A stretch of 64,000 nucleotides of DNA, taken from positions 1-64,000 of the forward strand of contig JALSLY010000076.1 of assembly GCA_026988035.1 (NCBI GenBank), written 5' to 3'. This document shows positions 61,389 to 64,000 of this stretch, piece by piece. The notes under the pieces were generated by a model. That model had not been told where the DNA came from. It searched no databases and saw only the letters and a list, made by a program, of their open reading frames with translations. This DNA is from Thermotogae bacterium (lineage in GTDB: Bacteria > Thermotogota > Thermotogae > Mesoaciditogales > Mesoaciditogaceae). The translations under genes were made by a program, and so were the position numbers. Numbering within the stretch: the first letter of the stretch is position 1; each line of letters opens with the position of its first letter.

Positions 61389-63406
61389 AACGCTTCTTTC
61401 CTGCAACTATCGATGGTTTGGGAGCGGCGATCGCGTTTAAACGTCTTCATCCAAATAGCAGAGTTATTTTGATGGGGGAAAAGGCAGCTATTTTAAGTGA
61501 ATTCCCCCAAATACGTGAAGTTGAGTTTGAAAATAGTGAATCTCAATCCATCGAATGTAAAAATGTTGAATGCCTTTCATGCACAGCTGAATTTGTACTC
61601 AAAATGAGGGATTCCAATAGAAGCTTATCCACTGATGATGCGAGACTCTTTGCATTTGCCATATATTCAAAAACATCTGGCCTTACTGACAAATTGACGA
61701 CTCCTGGAGATGTAAAGGCACTGGCTTTCTGTTTTGAGCATGGAGCAAAATTGAATGAAATACCTGCGCAGCTTCGAGTTCCATTTGAATGGCATGTGAA
61801 AGCCACTGATATAATGACGAAATCAGTACGGATAGTAAGGCTCGATATGGGATTGCGGAAGGTGCTTGATATTGTGAGTCGTACAGGACTTACCGGATTT
61901 CCGGTCGTTGATTCAAACGATCGAGTGATCGGTGTCATCACAAAAAAGGATGTAGAGAGGGCATTAAAGTCCAATGTGGATGACTTGCAGATGGTAATGA
62001 GCATTCCTCCCATCATTGCTCGACCGGACGAATCCATTAACAGAATAGGCGAGCTCATGACGCTTCATGATGTTGGACGTGTGATCATAGTTGACAGTGA
62101 TATGAAGCCTATTGGAATAATCACTCGCCGCGATCTGATGAGGGCCATATCCACCGCGATGGGAAGCACAGAACTCACCGTAGATGTGTCGAGGCTTCTC
62201 AGTGAAATTGTGCGTCGGGATGTTCTCTACTTATTAAAAGAGATGGGGAAATTTGCCAATTCAAGGAAAGAAAAGATATATGTAGTGGGGGGATTTGTGA
62301 GGGACCTCCTGCTTGGAAAACACAGTTTGGATGTTGATACAGTTTTGGAAGGAGATGGCATAAATTTTGCCCAAGAATTTGCTTCTCTTAAGAATGTAAA
62401 ATGTCATGTTCATCCAGAGTTCAGAACTGCCACGCTTTTCTTCGATGGAATCTCAATAGATATTGCGACCGCTCGCACAGAATACTACGAAATGCCTGGG
62501 GCTTTACCTAAAGTGGAAGTTTCCAACCTTCGGAAAGATCTGTACCGACGGGATTTTACAATCAACGCAATGGCAGTTAGTTTGAATCCCGGAAGTTTTG
62601 GTACATTAATAGATTTCTTTGGTGGAAGGCGTGACCTGCAAGCTGGTAAGATCCGTGTTTTACATGGTATGAGTTTTGTTGAAGATCCTACCAGAATTTT
62701 GAGAGCCCTCAGATATACTGCAAGGTTCGGTTATTCACTCGGAGAGAAGACAGAAAAGTTGCTTGTTGATGCTGTAAAACGTGGATATCTTAAATCGGTT
62801 AGTAGCGCGAGAATCAGAGCAGAACTTGAGAGAGCATTAAAAGAAGATAAGCGTTCAGCTTCTTTTGAATTGTTTCAAAAGTATGGAATATTTAAGATTT
62901 TTCCTTGTGCGCGAAGGGTAAATTTCGACAGATATTTCACTTTGGTTGAAAAGATGGAAAGAGATTTGAGCGTTCTTTATTCAATTTTCCTTTTATTGTT
63001 AAAGCCTTGCACTTCAAAGATAGCTTATGAGATAATGAAAAGCTATGGCGTTCCAAGGCGTTTTCGCGATGTGTTTGAAAATGTATATGACGAAAAAACG
63101 CGGATGATGATTTTAAATCCATCAGCACCTTCAGATTTGTATTTTACACTTTACAAGTTTCCAAATGAAGCTTTACCTGTTCTTGCATACGATGAAAAGA
63201 TGGAAAAGAACATCCTTGAATATGTGAGAAAACTGGCAAAGCTGCGTCTTGAAAAGGTAACAGGACGTATGCTGAAGGAGAAATACGGACTGAAAGGACA
63301 AAAAATTCAAAAAACTCTCAACATGGTGATGAAATTGAAAATAGATGAAAAAATTGATGAATTAGATGCACTGCAAAAAGTACTCGAGCATGGTGATTTG
63401 AATTGA
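61385..63406 (+). CDS. CCA tRNA nucleotidyltransferase fused to CBS domains
   Basis: 673 residues. A degenerate N-terminal region of about 135 residues resembles the end of a DHH domain; two CBS domains (about 140-265) follow, then the nucleotidyltransferase with VVGGFVRDLLLG and DVDTV and the RRDFTINAMA motif. In relatives the N-terminal DHH part is about 300 residues long. It adds CCA or A residues to RNA; the CBS pair suggests adenylate control. TTG start with AGGTGG. Confidence 0.88.
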   Translation: MKRFFPATIDGLGAAIAFKRLHPNSRVILMGEKAAILSEFPQIREVEFENSESQSIECKNVECLSCTAEFVLKMRDSNRSLSTDDARLFAFAIYSKTSGLTDKLTTPGDVKALAFCFEHGAKLNEIPAQLRVPFEWHVKATDIMTKSVRIVRLDMGLRKVLDIVSRTGLTGFPVVDSNDRVIGVITKKDVERALKSNVDDLQMVMSIPPIIARPDESINRIGELMTLHDVGRVIIVDSDMKPIGIITRRDLMRAISTAMGSTELTVDVSRLLSEIVRRDVLYLLKEMGKFANSRKEKIYVVGGFVRDLLLGKHSLDVDTVLEGDGINFAQEFASLKNVKCHVHPEFRTATLFFDGISIDIATARTEYYEMPGALPKVEVSNLRKDLYRRDFTINAMAVSLNPGSFGTLIDFFGGRRDLQAGKIRVLHGMSFVEDPTRILRALRYTARFGYSLGEKTEKLLVDAVKRGYLKSVSSARIRAELERALKEDKRSASFELFQKYGIFKIFPCARRVNFDRYFTLVEKMERDLSVLYSIFLLLLKPCTSKIAYEIMKSYGVPRRFRDVFENVYDEKTRMMILNPSAPSDLYFTLYKFPNEALPVLAYDEKMEKNILEYVRKLAKLRLEKVTGRMLKEKYGLKGQKIQKTLNMVMKLKIDEKIDELDALQKVLEHGDLN

Positions 63407-64000
63407 AGAAGTTCGGAATCTATCTTATTTTAATAGCGATTGTGTCGGCTGTTGCCATTTACCTCTTAAACTCCTTTGGAGGAGGTATAGATTGGAAGGA
63501 AACTTTTAACTTTTTTACGCATGATTGGTGGGGAGTAATTGGTCTTATCAGTCTGTTGGTCTCATGGTTAGCCGATTCGAGCGTGATCTATCTTCTCGTT
63601 AACAAGGGCTCAGACAAGCATTTCAGCTTTTTTAAATCTTTTAAGACAAGCATCATAGGAGCATTCTTTGGAATGCTTACTCCTTCGTATTCTGGCGGGC
63701 AACCTATGCAACTGGTGTATATGAGTAGGCATGGAATTTCGCTTGGCGTCTCAACATCTGTAATGGTTTTTAGATTTGTTGTAGAGCAAGGGGCACTTGA
63801 GACGATTGCGATCTTTGGGTTACTTAGAGCAATGCGCCTGATGACGCGCGTACCAGCAGCTGCTTCTTTAGCCTTTCTTGGTTTTGCCCTCTCAACTGGG
63901 ATGATCTTTTTTCTCATAACTTTGAGCTTGAGTAAAAGGGTTTACGATAAGATATTTGGCATTTTCAAGTGGTTTATCGCTCTTTTCAAGTTTAGTAAGA
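63403..64000 (+). CDS. LPG-synthase-like (UPF0104/YbhN) membrane protein, 3' end outside window
   Basis: 199 residues are visible from TTG 63403, overlapping the CCA gene stop. FGMLTPSYSGGQPMQLVYMSR is the hallmark of the lysylphosphatidylglycerol synthase transmembrane family, with several membrane segments. Flippase or exporter function is possible. Confidence 0.85.
   Translation, partial: MKKFGIYLILIAIVSAVAIYLLNSFGGGIDWKETFNFFTHDWWGVIGLISLLVSWLADSSVIYLLVNKGSDKHFSFFKSFKTSIIGAFFGMLTPSYSGGQPMQLVYMSRHGISLGVSTSVMVFRFVVEQGALETIAIFGLLRAMRLMTRVPAAASLAFLGFALSTGMIFFLITLSLSKRVYDKIFGIFKWFIALFKFSK

Overview
The window reads as chromosomal DNA from a diderm bacterium of the Thermotogota type, possibly a Mesoaciditoga/Athalassotoga-like lineage. 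This placement is an inference from gene content and style: dense operons with TTG/GTG starts and 1-4 bp stop/start overlaps, a CBS-CCA nucleotidyltransferase fusion, a large SRP RNA, a BMP-type nucleoside importer and many secreted beta-rich proteins. No rRNA, transposase, integrase, phage gene or CRISPR array is visible.

Layout. 1-2.6 kb (minus): an Mrp/NBP35 ATPase (cut by the window edge), a HEAT-repeat protein and TsaB. 2.6-3.6 kb is a gene-poor block of intergenic repeats. 3.6-16.2 kb (plus) is a packed run: MFS transporter, a degenerate ABC ATPase, a radical SAM/DUF2344 pair, a CheY-like regulator with a PP2C phosphatase, YebC, a PHP phosphoesterase, a candidate outer-membrane barrel, CheR, LspA, RluD, a site-2 protease and an HD-GYP protein. 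SRP RNA with its own promoter follows on the minus strand. 16.5-20.5 kb holds a ROK kinase, HolA, a membrane protein and MurA. 20.5-26.6 kb is a complete phosphate regulon, pstSCAB-phoU-phoPR, with a Pho-box-like array. 27-31 kb holds a lipoprotein with a metzincin motif, tRNA-Arg(CCT) and a cysteine-free YeeE-family protein. 30.8-35.2 kb (minus) is a BMP-family nucleoside-type ABC importer.

35.4-43.8 kb is the most unusual region. Three perfectly spaced palindromes (GGAAC-N5-GTTCC, 20-bp period) stand 93-147 bp upstream of a strong sigma-54 (-24/-12) promoter. It faces an operon of small secreted beta proteins, a PapD/DUF916-like protein, an orphan secretin, a secretin-like paralogue and a further secreted protein. 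The operon ends at a terminator, and beyond it, convergent, lies a gene for a sigma-54 enhancer-binding protein with a pseudo-receiver domain. A second sigma-54 promoter precedes the metzincin lipoprotein at 27.2 kb. I read this as a sigma-54-controlled cell-surface export/assembly system with no recognisable inner-membrane motor nearby.

43.8-52 kb (minus): a DUF559 nuclease flanked by the local repeat family, a long beta protein, fmt, def, an RlmI-like methyltransferase, Ppx/GppA, an fRMsr-like GAF protein, a CMD protein and an MFS transporter. 52-64 kb (plus): a histidine phosphatase, a secreted Ig-like protein with a PorV-like barrel, MutS2, an FtsA-like ATPase, an ArsB/NhaD-type transporter, DUF123, the CCA enzyme and the start of an LPG-synthase-like membrane protein.

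A mosaic family of palindromic intergenic repeats recurs at eight or more sites, including inside operons and abutting stop codons. A separate 61-bp palindromic element is found only in the phosphate locus.
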